DNA from: Gallionellaceae bacterium
GTDB lineage: Bacteria; Pseudomonadota; Gammaproteobacteria; Burkholderiales; Gallionellaceae
Assembly: GCA_027448945.1 (NCBI GenBank)
Contig: DAIDMQ010000010.1
Location: 44,801-108,800, forward strand
Reading direction: 5' to 3'
Length of the DNA stretch: 64,000 nucleotides
The notes beneath the pieces were generated by a model. That model had not been told where the DNA came from. It saw only the letters and a program-made list of their open reading frames with translations, and ran no database searches. Positions 17,952 through 28,053 of this stretch are shown piece after piece (the first letter of the stretch is position 1; every line of letters starts with the position of its first letter). A program made the translations under genes and the position numbers.

Positions 17952-19214
17952 CTAGAGTGATTGCAGATGTGCGATACGCACGGCAGCGGGGGGGTGTGAG
18001 TCATAAAACTTGGAGTACAGCGGATCGGGTGTCAGTGTCGCGGCATTGTCCTGGTACAGCTTGACTAGCGCATTCACTAATTCGCCAGCCGCAGTCTGCT
18101 GCGCTGCATATGCATCTGCTTCGAACTCATGTTTGCGCGAATAAGCCGACATCACAGGGCTGAGCAAAAAGCTGAACACTGGCAGCACCATGAAGAACAG
18201 CAACAACGCGACTGCGGTTGAGGCCTGCCCCGAGTCAGTTGTAGGGTCTACACCTAAACCCAGATAGAACCAGTCATGCTGCATCAAAACCGCCAGCAAC
18301 CACAGGAAACCTAGGCTCATCGCAAAGGTGGAGATGATGCGTTTGAGGACATGGCGATGTTTGAAGTGTCCCAACTCGTGAGCCAGAACGGCCTCGATCT
18401 CACTGATGTTCAGTCGCTCCAGCAAAGTGTCGAAAAATACGATGCGCTTGCTCTTGCCGAAGCCCGTGAAATACGCGTTACCGTGGGCACTGCGTTTACT
18501 GCCGTCCATCACGAACAGGCCGCTGCTGGTGAAGCCGCAGCGTGCTAAGAGCGCGTTGATGCGTGCCTTCACAGTGTCATCCTGCAAGGGGGTGAACTTA
18601 TTGAACATCGGTGCGATGAAGGTCGGGTAGATGAACAAGATGAGCAGATTGAAAGTCACCCATACCAACCACACGTATAGCCACCAATATTCACCCATGC
18701 GTCCCATCAGCCACAACACGCCAGCGAGTAGCGGCAGCCCCAACAGTGCACCTACCAGCATGCCCTTGAGCGCGTCTTGGATATACAGTTTCAGCGTCAT
18801 CTTGTTGAAGCCGTACTTTGCTTCGATGACGAAGATTCGATACCAGTTGAACGGTGCTTCCAGCGCCGAGTACAACATCAGGATGAACACCATAGTTGCC
18901 ACGCCTTGCAACAACGGGCTGCTGAACCATTCGTTGCAATGTGCGGCGACCCGCTGGATCACGCCTCCCAGCGTAAAGATTAGCAACAATGCCGTATCGT
19001 AAGCCAGCCCCCAGAGGGAGAAGCGTGTCTTGGCGCTGGTGTAATCGGCGGCCTTCTGATGATCGGCCAGATTTATCTTGCTGCTGAAGGCAGCAGGCAC
19101 TTGTGCGCGGTGTGAGGCGATATATGAGAGATGGCGTCTGGCCAACCACAGCTTGGTCAATGTGGAAACGAGCAGGGCGGTGATGAAGAGGTAAGTGAAT
19201 TGCGTAGCGGTCAT
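17952..19214 (-). CDS. M48 family zinc metalloprotease (Ste24/CAAX protease type)
   Basis: A 420-residue integral membrane peptidase with an N-terminal CAAX-type domain of several helices followed by the M48 catalytic domain. The zinc site is HELGHFKH (HExxH) near residue 280, with the third ligand in the later EFEADAYA motif. Likely role is inner-membrane protein quality control. ATG at 19214. The cytochrome gene follows 10 bases after its stop, so they may be cotranscribed. Confidence 0.92.
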   Translation of the reverse strand: MTATQFTYLFITALLVSTLTKLWLARRHLSYIASHRAQVPAAFSSKINLADHQKAADYTSAKTRFSLWGLAYDTALLLIFTLGGVIQRVAAHCNEWFSSPLLQGVATMVFILMLYSALEAPFNWYRIFVIEAKYGFNKMTLKLYIQDALKGMLVGALLGLPLLAGVLWLMGRMGEYWWLYVWLVWVTFNLLILFIYPTFIAPMFNKFTPLQDDTVKARINALLARCGFTSSGLFVMDGSKRSAHGNAYFTGFGKSKRIVFFDTLLERLNISEIEAVLAHELGHFKHRHVLKRIISTFAMSLGFLWLLAVLMQHDWFYLGLGVDPTTDSGQASTAVALLLFFMVLPVFSFLLSPVMSAYSRKHEFEADAYAAQQTAAGELVNALVKLYQDNAATLTPDPLYSKFYDSHPPAAVRIAHLQSL

Positions 19215-19326
19215 AGTGTTTTCGATTGAGGGATTCGTTACAAGGCGCGCTACAATGCACGACTATCGATACTCTATCCTGATCCGTTTTGAACGGACTT
19301 TAATAATTATCTAAGGCGCGCGAATT

Positions 19327-19872
19327 ATGGCACAAAATCAAAATTATCTTATTTGGATAGACTTGGAAATGACCGGTCTGAACCCCGATACCGACCGTAT
19401 CATCGAGGCAGCCATCGTGATCACCGATGCCAATCTTGAGACTATCGCCGAAGCGCCAGTGCTGGTGGTGCATCAGCCGGACAGTGTGCTGGACGCAATG
19501 GATAACTGGAATAAATCCACCCATGGCAAGTCCGGCCTGATCGACAGGGTCAAGCTATCCACGTTGAGCGAGGCCGATGTTGAAGCGCAGATGGTTGAGT
19601 TCATGAAGGAGTATGTACCCAACCGTATCTCTCCGATGTGCGGCAATTCCATCTGCCAAGATCGACGCTTTCTAGCGCGCTGGATGCCGAAATTCGAGGA
19701 CTATTTTCACTATCGCAATCTGGATGTCAGCACTATCAAAGAGTTGGCCAAACGCTGGAAGCCGGACATGGCAAAGGGTGTGAAAAAACACGGCAAACAT
19801 GAAGCACTGGCAGACATCTATGAATCCATAGAAGAACTCAAACACTATCGGGAGCACTTTTTCAAGCTTTGA
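19327..19872 (+). CDS. orn: Oligoribonuclease
   Basis: 3'-5' exonuclease of the DEDDh family that degrades 2-5 nt RNAs and pGpG, finishing mRNA and c-di-GMP turnover. [18 protein letters not shown] contains the first D-x-E pair, and [11 protein letters not shown] and HEALADI carry the remaining acidic residues and the histidine. The 181-residue length is normal. The link to c-di-GMP is relevant because a large GGDEF/EAL protein is encoded at 36319-39126. ATG start. Confidence 0.97.
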   Translation: MAQNQNYLIWIDLEMTGLNPDTDRIIEAAIVITDANLETIAEAPVLVVHQPDSVLDAMDNWNKSTHGKSGLIDRVKLSTLSEADVEAQMVEFMKEYVPNRISPMCGNSICQDRRFLARWMPKFEDYFHYRNLDVSTIKELAKRWKPDMAKGVKKHGKHEALADIYESIEELKHYREHFFKL

Positions 19873-19892
19873 TTCAAAAGTTGCTACATTAT

Positions 19893-19922
19893 AAAAAAGC
19901 GCGGAGACTTCCGCGCTTTTTT
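19893..19922. terminator. Bidirectional Rho-independent terminator between orn and hemH
   Basis: AAAAAAGCGCGG at 19893-19904 pairs perfectly with CCGCGCTTTTTT at 19911-19922 around a 6-base loop. It has an A-tract on one side and a T-tract on the other, so it can serve both convergent genes. Confidence 0.92.
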
Positions 19923-19943
19923 ATAATCATGCCGAGAGTGTGT

Positions 19944-21032
19944 TTATTGCTTCGCACCTATCGCCAATGCACGCAAGCGACTTTGTTCAAGTTCTGCCGC
20001 AGAGGGTTCTTTCAGCCAACCTTGCAGATTTTCCAACACCATATCGGTCAATGCATGTATCCAATCACCGCGCTCGTTGAGACAGGGGATGTAGTGATAC
20101 TCACCACCGCCGGCATGTTGGAAATCCTCTTTGCCTTCTTGCGCGATTTCCTCCAGTGTCTCCAGGCAATCCGCGACGAAACCGGGGCAGACTACGTCCA
20201 CACGTTTGGTCTTTTGTTTGCCTAGTTCCAGCAAGGTGGCGGTGGTGTAGGGTTTGATCCATTCAGCTTTGCCAAAGCGTGACTGAAAGCTGACCATGTA
20301 TTGCGTTTTATCCAACCCCAATTCCTGTGCCAGCAAACGGCCGGTCTTGTGACATTCGCAGTGATACGGGTCGCCTTTTTTTAGCGTGTATTCGGGTACG
20401 CCGTGGAAACTCATCAGCAGCTTTTCGGGGCGGCCATGCTTCATCCAGTATTCATTGATGCTATTGGCCAGCGCTTTGATGTAGTTAGTGTCGTCGTGAA
20501 AGTGCTTGATGGTACGGATGGCGGGTGTGTTGCGCATCTGTTGTACTTGGGCGAACACGCGGTCGAATACCGTGCCGGTGGAGCTGGATGCGTATTGCGG
20601 ATACATGGGCACGACCAAAATGCGAGTGCAGTTCTGGGCTTTTAGCTTTTGCATCACGCTGGCGATGGAAGGCTTGCCGTAACTCATGGCGTAATCCACC
20701 ACGAATGGAGCCTTGGTGCGGTCGCCCAAATAGCCCTCCAACATTGCAGCCTGTTTTGCGGTGTATACACGCAATGGCGAGCCCTCATCCATCCACACGG
20801 TGGCATATTTGGCCGCGGATTTCTTGGGGCGCACATTGAGGATGATGCCGTTCAGGATCAGCCACCAGACCGCTTTGGGGATTTCCACTACGCGTGGATC
20901 GCTCAAGAATTCTTTGAGGTAGGGACGAACTGCCTGTGCTGTCGGTGCATCGGGTGTGCCCAGATTGACTAGCAAGATGGCGGTCTTTTCGGGTGTGCCG
21001 TGGGTGTAACCAGGTTCTGTAAGGTATGCCAT
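19944..21032 (-). CDS. hemH: Ferrochelatase
   Basis: Inserts Fe2+ into protoporphyrin IX, the last step of haem synthesis. The N-terminal [17 protein letters not shown]-equivalent [23 protein letters not shown] and the catalytic histidine in [16 protein letters not shown] are all present, and the C-terminal [15 protein letters not shown] carries the conserved glutamate. 362 residues, ATG at 21032. It lies 6 bases downstream of hrcA on the same strand. Haem demand is consistent with the several cytochromes in the window. Confidence 0.96.
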   Translation of the reverse strand: MAYLTEPGYTHGTPEKTAILLVNLGTPDAPTAQAVRPYLKEFLSDPRVVEIPKAVWWLILNGIILNVRPKKSAAKYATVWMDEGSPLRVYTAKQAAMLEGYLGDRTKAPFVVDYAMSYGKPSIASVMQKLKAQNCTRILVVPMYPQYASSSTGTVFDRVFAQVQQMRNTPAIRTIKHFHDDTNYIKALANSINEYWMKHGRPEKLLMSFHGVPEYTLKKGDPYHCECHKTGRLLAQELGLDKTQYMVSFQSRFGKAEWIKPYTTATLLELGKQKTKRVDVVCPGFVADCLETLEEIAQEGKEDFQHAGGGEYHYIPCLNERGDWIHALTDMVLENLQGWLKEPSAAELEQSRLRALAIGAKQ

Positions 21033-21038
21033 AAGTAT

Positions 21039-22067
21039 TTAGCTATTGTGAGTAGTTGAGAGGGCGTTACCCAGCAATCTTGCTGTGATATCGACGATGG
21101 GGACGATGTGTTCGTAGTTCATGCGTTTGGGGCCTATCACGGCCAAGGTGCCGATGACGTTGCCGTCAGCGGTATAGGGGGCGGTGATCACGCTGCAACC
21201 TTCCAGTGAAGCCAAGCCGGATTCGCTGCCGACGAATATATGTATGCCATGGCCGCGCCGACCAGCCTCCATCAGTTGCAGCAACTCGGTCTTTTTCTCG
21301 AACAGGTCGAACAGGCCGCGCAATTGGTTCATGTCGGTGGATAGGTCGGCAACATGCAGCAGATTGTGTTCACCACTGATCACATAGTCATCAGTCTGTT
21401 TGGCTTGCGCCGCATCGCCTGCGGCCAGCGCTACGCTCATCAGCGCACTCATGTCTTGATGCAGTTGTTGCAGTTCGCCGCGCAATTTTTCGCGTATCTG
21501 TGAGAAGCTACAGCCGATGTAGTTCTGGTTGAGGAAGTTGCCCGCTTCGGTGAGTTGTGATTGGGAGTAGTCGCGCTCCATCAGCAAAACGCGGTTCTCC
21601 ACTTCGCCATCCGGCATCACGATGATGAGCAGTACGCGCTTTTCACCGAGACGCAGGAAGTCGATCTGACGCACGGTTATCGCGCTGCGTTTGCCAGTTG
21701 CGACCACGCCTGTGTAGTGCGTCAGTTCGGACAAAATATTGGATGCTTGTGTAATTAAGCGCGAAGGATTATCGGGTTGCAACTGGTGTTCCATCTGCTG
21801 TACTCGCGCATTATCCAGCGGCTTGGTGACCAACATGGTGTCTATGAACATGCGATAGGCTAAGGCGGTGGGGATGCGGCCAGACGAGGTATGCGGGCTG
21901 CGTATTAAGCCCATCTCCTCCAGGTCGGCCATAACATTGCGGATGGTTGCAGGACTGACATCCAAGCCGGAATATTGCAACAATGCACGCGAGCCCATAG
22001 GTTGGCCGTCGCTGATAAAGCGTTCCACCAGGGTTTTGAGTAGCAGTTGTGCGCGGTCATTGAGCAT
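21039..22067 (-). CDS. hrcA: Heat-inducible transcription repressor HrcA
   Basis: Winged-helix repressor that binds CIRCE elements upstream of groE/dnaK operons. MLNDRAQLLLKTLVERFI at the start and the HTH with VSPATIRNVMADLEEMGLIRSPHTSSGRIPT are diagnostic. ATG at 22067 matches the family start; an in-frame ATG at 22085 would add six residues. No CIRCE repeat is visible in the 22068-22198 spacer. Confidence 0.95.
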   Translation of the reverse strand: MLNDRAQLLLKTLVERFISDGQPMGSRALLQYSGLDVSPATIRNVMADLEEMGLIRSPHTSSGRIPTALAYRMFIDTMLVTKPLDNARVQQMEHQLQPDNPSRLITQASNILSELTHYTGVVATGKRSAITVRQIDFLRLGEKRVLLIIVMPDGEVENRVLLMERDYSQSQLTEAGNFLNQNYIGCSFSQIREKLRGELQQLHQDMSALMSVALAAGDAAQAKQTDDYVISGEHNLLHVADLSTDMNQLRGLFDLFEKKTELLQLMEAGRRGHGIHIFVGSESGLASLEGCSVITAPYTADGNVIGTLAVIGPKRMNYEHIVPIVDITARLLGNALSTTHNS

Positions 22068-22138
22068 AGCGTCGAATTCTAACATCGCTACAGCTACACG
22101 CTAAGGTTTGCTTTGTCGTTTCGAATTTGTTTCTGTGT

Positions 22139-22167
22139 TTGACATTCACCCTTTAGAAAACTACATT
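22139..22167 (+). promoter_or_regulatory. Sigma-70 promoter of the RND efflux operon
   Basis: TTGACA at 22139-22144 and TACATT at 22162-22167 are separated by 17 bases, close to consensus, and lie 31 bases before the adaptor gene start. Confidence 0.75.
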
Positions 22168-22198
22168 GCGTTTCTTTTTAAGTAAACCCTGATATTCC

Positions 22199-23236
22199 AT
22201 GAAGACTTTGATTCTGTGCACAGCACTGGCACTCGGTTTGATTGCTTGCGGCAAAGAAGCGCCTCCTAAAGTGGCTCAAGAACGCGCGGCATTGACGCAG
22301 ATAGTCGGCGGCGCGGCGGGTGAGTATGGCCATGTTTATAGCGGTGAGGTGCGTGCCCGTTACGAAACTACGCTGGGCTTTCGACTTGGCGGCAAGATCA
22401 CACAACGTATGGTTGACGCGGGGGCGGTAGTCAAGGCTGGCCAAGTGTTGGCGCGTTTGGACGGCGCGGATGCAGGTTTGCAAGCCAGCGCGGCCGATGC
22501 CCAATATCAGTTGGCCGAGGCAGAGTTGAAACGTTATCGTGTCCTGTTGAGTAAGAACTTCGTCAGTCAGTCAGCCTTTGACGCCAAAGAGGCCGCGCTT
22601 AAATCTTTGTCCGCCCAATACGGTCTGGCGCGCAATCAGTCTACATATACGACCTTGGTCGCCGACCATGACGGTGTGGTGACGGCTACGTTGGCCGAGG
22701 TTGGGCAAGTGGTTGCTGCTGGTCAGCCTGTACTGCGTTTGGCGCAGAACGGCAGCCGCGAAATCGCCATTACCATCCCGGAAAGTCAATATGCGGATTT
22801 TAAAACGGGTATGAAAGCCGAAGTCGCCTTGTGGCCGGAAGGTAACGAGACAGTGCGCAGCGGTGCGTATCTGCGCGAATTGTCACCTGCTGCAGACGCG
22901 GCAAGCCGCACATATGCGGCGCGCATCGCAGTCGATGATGCAAGATTGCCTTTGGGGATGACTGCGCAGGTACGCTTCGTCGGCATGCAGGGGGATAAGT
23001 CAGCATTACTCGTACCCATGAGCGCCATTTTCCAGCAAGGGGACAAGAGTGCTTTGTGGGTGGTCGCACCAGATCGTTCGGTCAGCCTGCGTCCGGTGCA
23101 GGTGGCGAGTTACCGCGATGAGGGAGCCGTCATCTCCAGTGGTATTTCTGTTGGCGAGCGCATCGTGACTCACGGTGTGCATAAGCTCATTGTGGGCGAA
23201 AAGATACGTGTGGTTGAGGCGGGCGCAGCACGATGA
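22199..23236 (+). CDS. RND efflux periplasmic adaptor (membrane fusion protein)
   Basis: Lipoprotein adaptor of a tripartite efflux pump. The signal peptide ends in a lipobox (GLIAC, Cys17). The barrel-sandwich lipoyl halves are split around a short alpha-hairpin (about 85-140): GGKITQRMVDAGAVVKAGQVLARLD and DGVVTATLAEVGQVVAAGQPVLRL. A beta-barrel and membrane-proximal domain follow. ATG at 22199. The stop overlaps the transporter start (ATGA), so the two are made together. Confidence 0.93.
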   Translation: MKTLILCTALALGLIACGKEAPPKVAQERAALTQIVGGAAGEYGHVYSGEVRARYETTLGFRLGGKITQRMVDAGAVVKAGQVLARLDGADAGLQASAADAQYQLAEAELKRYRVLLSKNFVSQSAFDAKEAALKSLSAQYGLARNQSTYTTLVADHDGVVTATLAEVGQVVAAGQPVLRLAQNGSREIAITIPESQYADFKTGMKAEVALWPEGNETVRSGAYLRELSPAADAASRTYAARIAVDDARLPLGMTAQVRFVGMQGDKSALLVPMSAIFQQGDKSALWVVAPDRSVSLRPVQVASYRDEGAVISSGISVGERIVTHGVHKLIVGEKIRVVEAGAAR

Positions 23237-26200
23237 AAGGTCCTAACCTGTCTGCATGGGCACTCAAGCACCAGCAAATGGTGATGTATCTGATCATCGT
23301 GCTGACCTTTGCGGGTGTGATCTCCTATTTCAACTTGGGCCGTGCGGAAGACCCTGACTTCACTTTCAAAGTGATGGTGGTCCGCACCCTGTGGCCGGGC
23401 GCGACGGCACAGGAAGTCGAGCGTGAGCTGACAGAACGCATCGAGAAAAAAGTGCAGGAGACGCCTTGGGTGGATGTGGTGCGTTCTGCTTCCAAGCCGG
23501 GTGAGTCGCTCGTGTTTGTCATTCTTAAAGACTACACGCCCAAGAAGGAAGTGCCCGAAGCTTGGTACCAGGTACGCAAGAAGCTCGACGATATACATCA
23601 CACTTTGCCGGCCGGGGTGCAAGGGCCTTTCCCCAATGACGAGTTCGGTGATATCGATATCAACATCTTTGCTTTGACGGGGGATGGTTTCGATCTGCCT
23701 GCTTTGCGTCGTTATGCCGACCGCATCGCTTTGGATTTGAAACAAGTACCCGATGTGAAACGCGTCGAATTGATAGGCGTGCAGGACGAGAAAATCTATA
23801 TCGACATCTCGCCTGCGCGTATGGCCGGTCTGGGTATCACGCCGACACAGATTGCCGAAGCCCTGCAAAAGCAAAACGCAATCAGCCCTGCCGGTCAATT
23901 AGAGTCGGGCGGTGATCGCATTCGCATGCGCGTGACGGGTGAATATCAGGATGTGGCACAGATACGCGACACCGAATTGCAAGTGAACGGCCAGCATTTT
24001 CGCTTGGGTGATATCGCAAAAGTAACACGCAGCTTGGTCGATCCGCCCAGCCCACGTATGCGTGTGGAAGGGCTGCCGGCGATAGGCTTGGGTGTGGTGA
24101 TGGACAAAGGCGGCAACGTCATCGATCTGGGCGAGCATCTGCGCGAGGCGATGGCCAAGATACAGGCCGAGTTGCCAGTCGGCATAGACGTGCATGTGGT
24201 TGCTAACCAGCCCGAGGTGGTGCATGGCTCCATACATCTGTTCGAAAGCTCTTTGACTGAGGCAATCTTGATTGTGCTTGCGGTGTCTTTCCTAAGTTTG
24301 GGCTGGCGCACCGGCACGGTGGTGGCGCTATCTATTCCCTTGGTGTTGATGATCACTTTCTTCTTGATGAAGATCTTCGGCATAGACCTGCAGCGTATTT
24401 CGCTGGGTGCGTTGGTCATTGCACTGGGTCTGCTTGTCGACGATGCCATCATCGCGGTTGAGATGATGGTGGTGAAGATGGAGCAGGGCTGGGATCGCTT
24501 TAAGGCGGCGACCTTTGCTTACACCTCGACAGCATTCCCGATGTTGACCGGTACACTGATTACCGCAGCCGCCTTCACGCCTGTGGGTTTCTCAAAATCC
24601 GCCGCGAGTGAATACACCATCTCTATCTTCCAAGTGGTGACAATTGCGCTGTTGGTGTCCTGGTTGGTTGCAGTAGTTTTCACGCCCTTTCTGGGCTACA
24701 AATTATTGGATGCCAAGAAGCTTGTTGCACAGGCGCAGAAGCATGGTGAGGATATTTACGACACACCGTTCTATCGCCGCTTCCGTGTCTTGGTGGAATT
24801 CTGTCTGCGTCATCGCTGGAAGGTCATCATCGCGACGGTACTGATCTTTGTGCTGTCCATTATGCTGTTCGGCAAGTTTGTGCAGAAGCAGTTCTTCCCT
24901 AGCGCGAGCCGTTTGGAATTGATGGTGGACGTGTGGTTGCCGCAGGGCGCTGCGCTCAAAGCCACCGAGTTGGAAGTAAAGCGTATTGAGCAACTGGTGC
25001 AGAAAGATCAGGGTATCGCGTCTTATTCCTCGTATATAGGTAACGGTGCGCCCAGATACTTCTTGTCCTTGGACCAACAGTTGTTTGCTGATAACTTCGG
25101 TCAGTTCGTGCTGCTCACAAAAGATCTCGAACAACGCGAAGAAGTGAAACAGAGACTCGAAGCGCAGTTCGCTAGCGCTGAGTTTTCAGGCTTGCGCGTT
25201 CGAGTTGTTCGTCTTGAAAATGGCCCGCCTACAGGCTATCCGGTGCAATTCAGAGTGATGGGCGATGATCTCACACAGATACGCGCTATATCCGAACAAG
25301 TGGCCGCATTGATGCGTGCCAACACGCATATGCAGGACGTCAATTTCGATTGGAACGAGAAGGTCAAGAGTGTGCGTGTGGAAGTCAATCAACAGCGTGC
25401 ACGTCAGTTGGGTACCTCCACCGCCGAGATTTCGCAAGCTTTGCAAGGCTGGCTGAGCGGCGTTGCACTAACCCAGTTGCGTGAAGGCGATCAACTCATA
25501 GATGTGGTGTGGCGCGGGGGCTCGGTTACGGATAAACAATCTTTGGATCGCTTGCCTGATTTGGATATCCCTTTGTCCGGTGGTCGTCATGTGCCACTCT
25601 CACAAGTGGCTAAGCTGGTGCCGGTACTGGAGGAGGGCATCGTGTGGCGCCGTAACCGTCTGCCGACCTTGACCGTGCGCGGCGATATGGCTGACAACAC
25701 CCAACCCGCGACTGTGTCTGCGCAGATGAATATCGATTTGACTGACATACGCGCCAAGTTGCCGGCGGGTTATCGCATCGAGACCGGCGGCAGTGTGGAA
25801 GAGTCGGCGAAGGGCGAGAATGCCATCAAGGCGGTGATGCCGCTGATGTTGATTGGCGTGATTACTTTGCTGATGATGCAGTTGCAAAGCATCAGCCGTA
25901 CGGTGATGGTGTTGTTAACTGCGCCGTTGGGATTGATAGGCGTGGCGATGGCCTTGTTGATATTCCAAGTGCCGTTCGGTTTCGTTGCCAACCTGGGCTT
26001 CATCGCCTTGGCAGGCATGATCATGCGTAACTCGGTGATTTTGGTCGATCAGATACGGCAAGATGAAGAGGAAGGGAAGTCGCGCTGGGAGGCCATCGTG
26101 AGTTCTACGGTGCGGCGTTTCCGGCCTATCGTGTTGACGGCGTCAGCAGCCATTTTGGCGATGATACCGCTCACCCGCCAAGTGTTCTGGGGACCTATGG

Positions 26201-26298
26201 CCGTCACTATCATGGGTGGCTTGGTTGTTGCGACTTTGCTCACCTGCTTATTCCTGCCGGCGCTCTACGCGGCATGGTTCAGAGTTAAGGAAGATTAG
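23233..26298 (+). CDS. RND family efflux transporter permease
   Basis: Inner-membrane proton-driven exporter of 1021 residues, with the family architecture of 12 helices and two large periplasmic loops. The TM4 segment ALGLLVDDAIIAVEMM carries the acidic pair of the proton relay, and the C-terminal half has MIMRNSVILVDQIRQDEEEG. It resembles HAE-type multidrug exporters more than heavy-metal HME types. No outer-membrane TolC-type gene follows, so an unlinked one must be used. Substrate is unknown. Confidence 0.93.
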   Translation: MKGPNLSAWALKHQQMVMYLIIVLTFAGVISYFNLGRAEDPDFTFKVMVVRTLWPGATAQEVERELTERIEKKVQETPWVDVVRSASKPGESLVFVILKDYTPKKEVPEAWYQVRKKLDDIHHTLPAGVQGPFPNDEFGDIDINIFALTGDGFDLPALRRYADRIALDLKQVPDVKRVELIGVQDEKIYIDISPARMAGLGITPTQIAEALQKQNAISPAGQLESGGDRIRMRVTGEYQDVAQIRDTELQVNGQHFRLGDIAKVTRSLVDPPSPRMRVEGLPAIGLGVVMDKGGNVIDLGEHLREAMAKIQAELPVGIDVHVVANQPEVVHGSIHLFESSLTEAILIVLAVSFLSLGWRTGTVVALSIPLVLMITFFLMKIFGIDLQRISLGALVIALGLLVDDAIIAVEMMVVKMEQGWDRFKAATFAYTSTAFPMLTGTLITAAAFTPVGFSKSAASEYTISIFQVVTIALLVSWLVAVVFTPFLGYKLLDAKKLVAQAQKHGEDIYDTPFYRRFRVLVEFCLRHRWKVIIATVLIFVLSIMLFGKFVQKQFFPSASRLELMVDVWLPQGAALKATELEVKRIEQLVQKDQGIASYSSYIGNGAPRYFLSLDQQLFADNFGQFVLLTKDLEQREEVKQRLEAQFASAEFSGLRVRVVRLENGPPTGYPVQFRVMGDDLTQIRAISEQVAALMRANTHMQDVNFDWNEKVKSVRVEVNQQRARQLGTSTAEISQALQGWLSGVALTQLREGDQLIDVVWRGGSVTDKQSLDRLPDLDIPLSGGRHVPLSQVAKLVPVLEEGIVWRRNRLPTLTVRGDMADNTQPATVSAQMNIDLTDIRAKLPAGYRIETGGSVEESAKGENAIKAVMPLMLIGVITLLMMQLQSISRTVMVLLTAPLGLIGVAMALLIFQVPFGFVANLGFIALAGMIMRNSVILVDQIRQDEEEGKSRWEAIVSSTVRRFRPIVLTASAAILAMIPLTRQVFWGPMAVTIMGGLVVATLLTCLFLPALYAAWFRVKED

Positions 26299-26362
26299 GA
26301 TACGGGAAGCCCCCAATACACCGCTTTTAACAGAATTCCGACTCCAGCGTCCTATATCCTGC

Positions 26363-26390
26363 TTGACCTGGCAGTCTCATCCAGTATAAT
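26363..26390 (+). promoter_or_regulatory. Sigma-70 promoter of the rpsF operon
   Basis: TTGACC at 26363-26368 and TATAAT at 26385-26390 with a 16-base spacer. The leader to rpsF is about 80 bases long. Confidence 0.85.
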
Positions 26391-26419
26391 CCGCGCCCCT
26401 GTGGGTCGATGGTCGGCTC

Positions 26420-26475
26420 ACAACCTTGCTCCACCGCACCGCAAGCGGGGGGCTTTATAACCACAAGGAGATGTA
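26420..26475 (+). promoter_or_regulatory. Possible ribosomal-protein leader structure upstream of rpsF
   Basis: The leader contains the stem-forming stretch CACCGCACCGCAAGCGGGGG followed by GCTTTATAACC and a clear AAGGAG ribosome-binding site. A S6:S18-binding leader motif is known upstream of many bacterial rpsF genes. The CCG-rich hairpin is compatible with it, but I cannot confirm the consensus by eye. Confidence 0.35.
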
Positions 26476-26850
26476 ATGCGACATTACGAAATCGTGTTTA
26501 TCGTGCATCCCGATCAGAGCGAGCAAGTGCCCGCAATGATCGAGCGTTATCGCACACTGGTCACTTCGAAAGAAGGCCAAATTCACCGTCTGGAAGACTG
26601 GGGCCGTCGTCAACTGGCATACCCTATCCAAAAGATCCACAAGGCTCACTATGTGTTGATGAATATCGAAGTGAATCAAGAGACATTGGATGAACTGGAA
26701 CACGCGTTCCGTTTCAACGATGCAGTCTTGCGTCACCTGACTGTCACCACCAAGAAAGCCGTTACCGAGCCATCCGCGATGATGAAGGAAGAGAAGTCTC
26801 GTTCCGTTATCTCCGAAGCACCGGTAGCAGCGGAAGCGGCAGCAGCGTAA
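26476..26850 (+). CDS. rpsF: 30S ribosomal protein S6
   Basis: Ribosomal protein that dimerises with S18 on the platform of the 30S subunit. [21 protein letters not shown] and [15 protein letters not shown] are family hallmarks. The C-terminal tail beyond about residue 100 is variable and alanine/glutamate-rich, as usual. 124 residues, ATG with AAGGAG at 8 bases. First gene of the rpsF-priB-rpsR-rplI operon. Confidence 0.97.
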   Translation: MRHYEIVFIVHPDQSEQVPAMIERYRTLVTSKEGQIHRLEDWGRRQLAYPIQKIHKAHYVLMNIEVNQETLDELEHAFRFNDAVLRHLTVTTKKAVTEPSAMMKEEKSRSVISEAPVAAEAAAA

Positions 26851-26853
26851 TCA

Positions 26854-27150
26854 TTGTCGCGCAATCAGTTAGTCGTCAGCGGCGAGATCGTCGCCCTTGA
26901 AAGTAAGCGTTACACCCCGGCCGGGGTTGCCCGGGTAGCAATGACCTTGAGTCATCGCTCCGAGCAAACCGAAGCGAATGTGGTCAGGCAAGTTCAGTGT
27001 GAGATACAAGCATTGGCCTTTGCCGAGGTGGCTGAAAAAGTCACCCGGTTCGCGGTCGGCCAGAAAGTTAAAATACGTGGCTTTTTGGCTCAGCAAGGGA
27101 TACGCAGCAGACAATTGATCGTGCACATCAACGACATAATTTTGGAATAA
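26854..27150 (+). CDS. priB: Primosomal replication protein N (PriB)
   Basis: Single-stranded DNA-binding OB-fold protein of the restart primosome. The 98 residues begin SRNQLVVSGEIVALESKRYTP-like and contain the family segments VAMTLSHRSEQ and QVKCEIQA-type strand (VQCEIQALAF). The start is TTG at 26854, three bases after the rpsF stop. Its position between rpsF and rpsR is characteristic of beta- and gammaproteobacteria. Confidence 0.93.
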   Translation: MSRNQLVVSGEIVALESKRYTPAGVARVAMTLSHRSEQTEANVVRQVQCEIQALAFAEVAEKVTRFAVGQKVKIRGFLAQQGIRSRQLIVHINDIILE

Positions 27151-27159
27151 GGAAATATC

Positions 27160-27429
27160 ATGGCTCGCCCAGACAAAAAGAAAGATGACAAAAAGCGTCC
27201 AGGACGCAACAACCTGTTCAAGCGTCGCAAGTTCTGCCGCTTCACAGTCGATAAGATTGCTGAAGTCGACTATAAGGACGTGAACATCCTGAAGGAATTC
27301 ATTACCGAGAACGGCAAGCTGATTCCGGCTCGCATCACCGGTACTAAGACACGCTACCAGCGTCAACTGAGCACCGCTGTAAAACGCGCACGCTTCTTGG
27401 CTCTGCTGCCATACACAGATTTACACTAG
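27160..27429 (+). CDS. rpsR: 30S ribosomal protein S18
   Basis: Small basic ribosomal protein that binds S6 and 16S rRNA. The core [21 protein letters not shown] and [20 protein letters not shown] are diagnostic. The 89 residues include a lysine-rich N-terminal extension. ATG preceded by AAGGAAATATC. Confidence 0.97.
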   Translation: MARPDKKKDDKKRPGRNNLFKRRKFCRFTVDKIAEVDYKDVNILKEFITENGKLIPARITGTKTRYQRQLSTAVKRARFLALLPYTDLH

Positions 27430-27439
27430 GAGTTCAGAC

Positions 27440-27889
27440 ATGCAAATTATTCTGATGGAAAAAGTCATTAACCTCGGCCAATTCGGTGACGTGGTTAAAG
27501 TTAAGAATGGTTACGCACGTAACTTTCTGATCCCCCAAGGCAAGGCTAAGCGCGCAACTGCTTCCAGCATGGCTGAATTCGAAGCACGCCGTGCAGAGTT
27601 GTTGGCTGCTGATCTGGCTAAGTTGGCTGATGCTCAAGCACGTGGCGAAAAGGTTGCCGGCGTGACTGTCGTAATCTCCCAAAAAGCGGGTGTGGACGGC
27701 AAGTTGTTCGGTTCCGTTACCAATGCCGACATCGCTGAAGCTTTGGTTGCCCAAGGTTTTGCAGTTGAGAAGTCTCAAGTGCGTATGCCTTCAGGCCACC
27801 TGAAGCAAGTTGGCGACTACACTGTGAGCGTTGCTCTGCACACAGACGTGGTAGTTGATATCACTGTGACTATCGCCGGCACCAACTAA
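27440..27889 (+). CDS. rplI: 50S ribosomal protein L9
   Basis: Large-subunit protein that binds 23S rRNA domain [29 protein letters not shown] is the conserved N-domain, joined by a long helix to the C-domain. 149 residues, ATG preceded by TAGGAG. It is followed by a strong terminator, which ends the operon before dnaB. Confidence 0.97.
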   Translation: MQIILMEKVINLGQFGDVVKVKNGYARNFLIPQGKAKRATASSMAEFEARRAELLAADLAKLADAQARGEKVAGVTVVISQKAGVDGKLFGSVTNADIAEALVAQGFAVEKSQVRMPSGHLKQVGDYTVSVALHTDVVVDITVTIAGTN

Positions 27890-27925
27890 TCTGCATATGC
27901 GGTTTGCCGCATGGCGTGGATGAAG

Positions 27926-27950
27926 AAAAGGACTCTTAGGAGTCCTTTTT
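27926..27950 (+). terminator. Rho-independent terminator after rplI
   Basis: AAAAGGACTC (27926-27935) pairs with GAGTCCTTTT (27940-27949) around a TTAG loop and runs into a T-tract. Confidence 0.92.
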
Positions 27951-28053
27951 CCTTTCCTGAATTCATCTTGTATTCGTTATGCATGCAGTAAAACAACAAG
28001 CGCTCCATTAGGGTAAAATGCCCTCCGCTTAAAAGTTAACCTTCCCATACTCC

